From the NCBI GenBank assembly GCA_021824855.1, contig JAKAJX010000200.1, positions 1 through 5,823 on the forward strand: a DNA stretch of 5,823 nt, in the 5' to 3' direction. Made by a program: the position numbers and the translations under genes. The stretch is from Bacteroidota bacterium. GTDB lineage: Bacteria > Bacteroidota > Bacteroidia > Chitinophagales > Chitinophagaceae. Shown here one piece after another: positions 5,330 to 5,823 of this stretch; position 1 is the first letter of the stretch, and each line of letters begins with the position of its first letter. A model generated the notes under the pieces. That model was not told where the DNA came from. It saw only the letters and a list, made by a program, of their open reading frames with translations, and searched no databases.

Positions 5330-5728
5330 ATGAAAAAATTTATTGTAGCCATAATAGCCATTCTTTACATTACTTCTTCTACAGGAGCAACAGTGCATGT
5401 TCACTACTGTATGGGCAAATTGGTAGAAAAAAAAGTATGGCAAAACAATAATAATAAGTGCAGTAAATGTGGAATGTCTTATTCAAAAAGTATTAAAAAA
5501 AGTTGCTGCAAAGACGAACACAAAGAAATAAAAATAAGTAAAGATCAAAATAGCTCAACTAATTTTCTTACAAGCATACAACCTTCTTTCGAAGCTATTT
5601 TCACAACTTTTAGTGCGTTTTCAATTGCAGAGTTTGCTACCATCAGCGGAAAAAAACCTACTACCAATTCTCCCCCAAAATATTGTAAAACGGCAGTTTA
5701 TATTAAAAACTGTTCTTTTTTAATTTAG
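5330..5728 (+). CDS. HYC_CC_PP family small exported protein
   Basis: A 132-residue protein with the three motifs that name this Bacteroidota family: HYC at residues 25-27 (in HVHYCMGK), CC at 59-60 (in KKSCCKDEHK) and PP at 115-116 (in TNSPPKYC). Residues 1-20 form a signal peptide or N-terminal anchor (MKKFIVAIIAILYITSSTGA). A CSKCG pair lies at 44-48, and a hydrophobic segment at about 88-106 could be a second membrane or packing helix. The Cys and His content suggests metal or redox chemistry in the envelope, but the family's function is not established. I chose ATG 5330 over the in-frame ATG at 5207: the earlier start would add 41 residues ahead of a normal MKK signal sequence, and the candidate promoter lies between them. 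It is followed by a terminator hairpin, so it is probably a single-gene unit. Confidence 0.85.
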   Translation: MKKFIVAIIAILYITSSTGATVHVHYCMGKLVEKKVWQNNNNKCSKCGMSYSKSIKKSCCKDEHKEIKISKDQNSSTNFLTSIQPSFEAIFTTFSAFSIAEFATISGKKPTTNSPPKYCKTAVYIKNCSFLI

Positions 5729-5748
5729 ATTTTATCAATAAATAATCA

Positions 5749-5778
5749 GCCGGACAATGCGTATTGTCGGGCATTTTG
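5749..5778 (+). terminator. Probable intrinsic terminator after the HYC_CC_PP gene
   Basis: GCCGGACAAT (5749-5758) pairs with ATTGTCGGGC (5763-5772) around a GCGT loop, with one G-G mismatch (or equivalently one bulged G). It is followed by a short T-rich tail, ATTTTGCATTT. It starts 20 nt after the stop codon. The tail is only moderate. Confidence 0.7.
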
Positions 5779-5823
5779 CATTTATACTTTCCGTATTTAT
5801 TATTTATATTAACCATTAAAATT

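Overview
The window looks like ordinary chromosomal sequence from an AT-rich member of the Bacteroidota, plausibly a Chitinophagaceae or Sphingobacteriia-type lineage. The evidence is TAnnTTTG-type -7 promoter boxes, a TonB-dependent receptor with a Bacteroidota-style plug, a cysteine-rich CWC protein, an HYC_CC_PP protein, and A-rich translation starts without a clear Shine-Dalgarno sequence. The exact lineage is inference.

Bases 1-2690 form a vitamin B12 uptake unit. A cobalamin riboswitch aptamer (about 158-365) is followed by a leader of about 100 nt, then a BtuB-like TonB-dependent outer-membrane receptor (464-2395). Twenty bases later comes a 71-residue cysteine-rich CWC protein (2416-2631). 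A strong intrinsic terminator (2659-2694) closes the unit, so the CWC protein is probably B12-controlled together with the receptor.

Bases 2688-4355 form a two-gene unit: a MarC-family membrane protein (2710-3288) and, 5 nt later, a CBS-less protein of the IMP dehydrogenase/GMP reductase family (3294-4355). The second protein mixes an IMPDH-like barrel with a short GMP-reductase-like flap. A tRNA-Arg(CCG) gene follows at 4488-4562, with a -7 box placed almost at its 5' end.

Bases 4563-5823 are more accessory in character. On the minus strand lies a small secreted-protein gene split by an apparent frameshift (5084-4709): an intact signal peptide in one frame, the body in another. It is flanked by two copies of a 50-bp imperfect direct repeat (4625-4674 and 5219-5268, about 82% identical). 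On the plus strand, an HYC_CC_PP family protein (5330-5728) is followed by a terminator hairpin.

No mobile element, CRISPR array or complete novel defence-type system is visible. The points most worth a second look are the riboswitch platform and its CWC passenger, the atypical IMPDH/GMPR enzyme, the 50-bp repeat pair and the frameshifted secreted gene.
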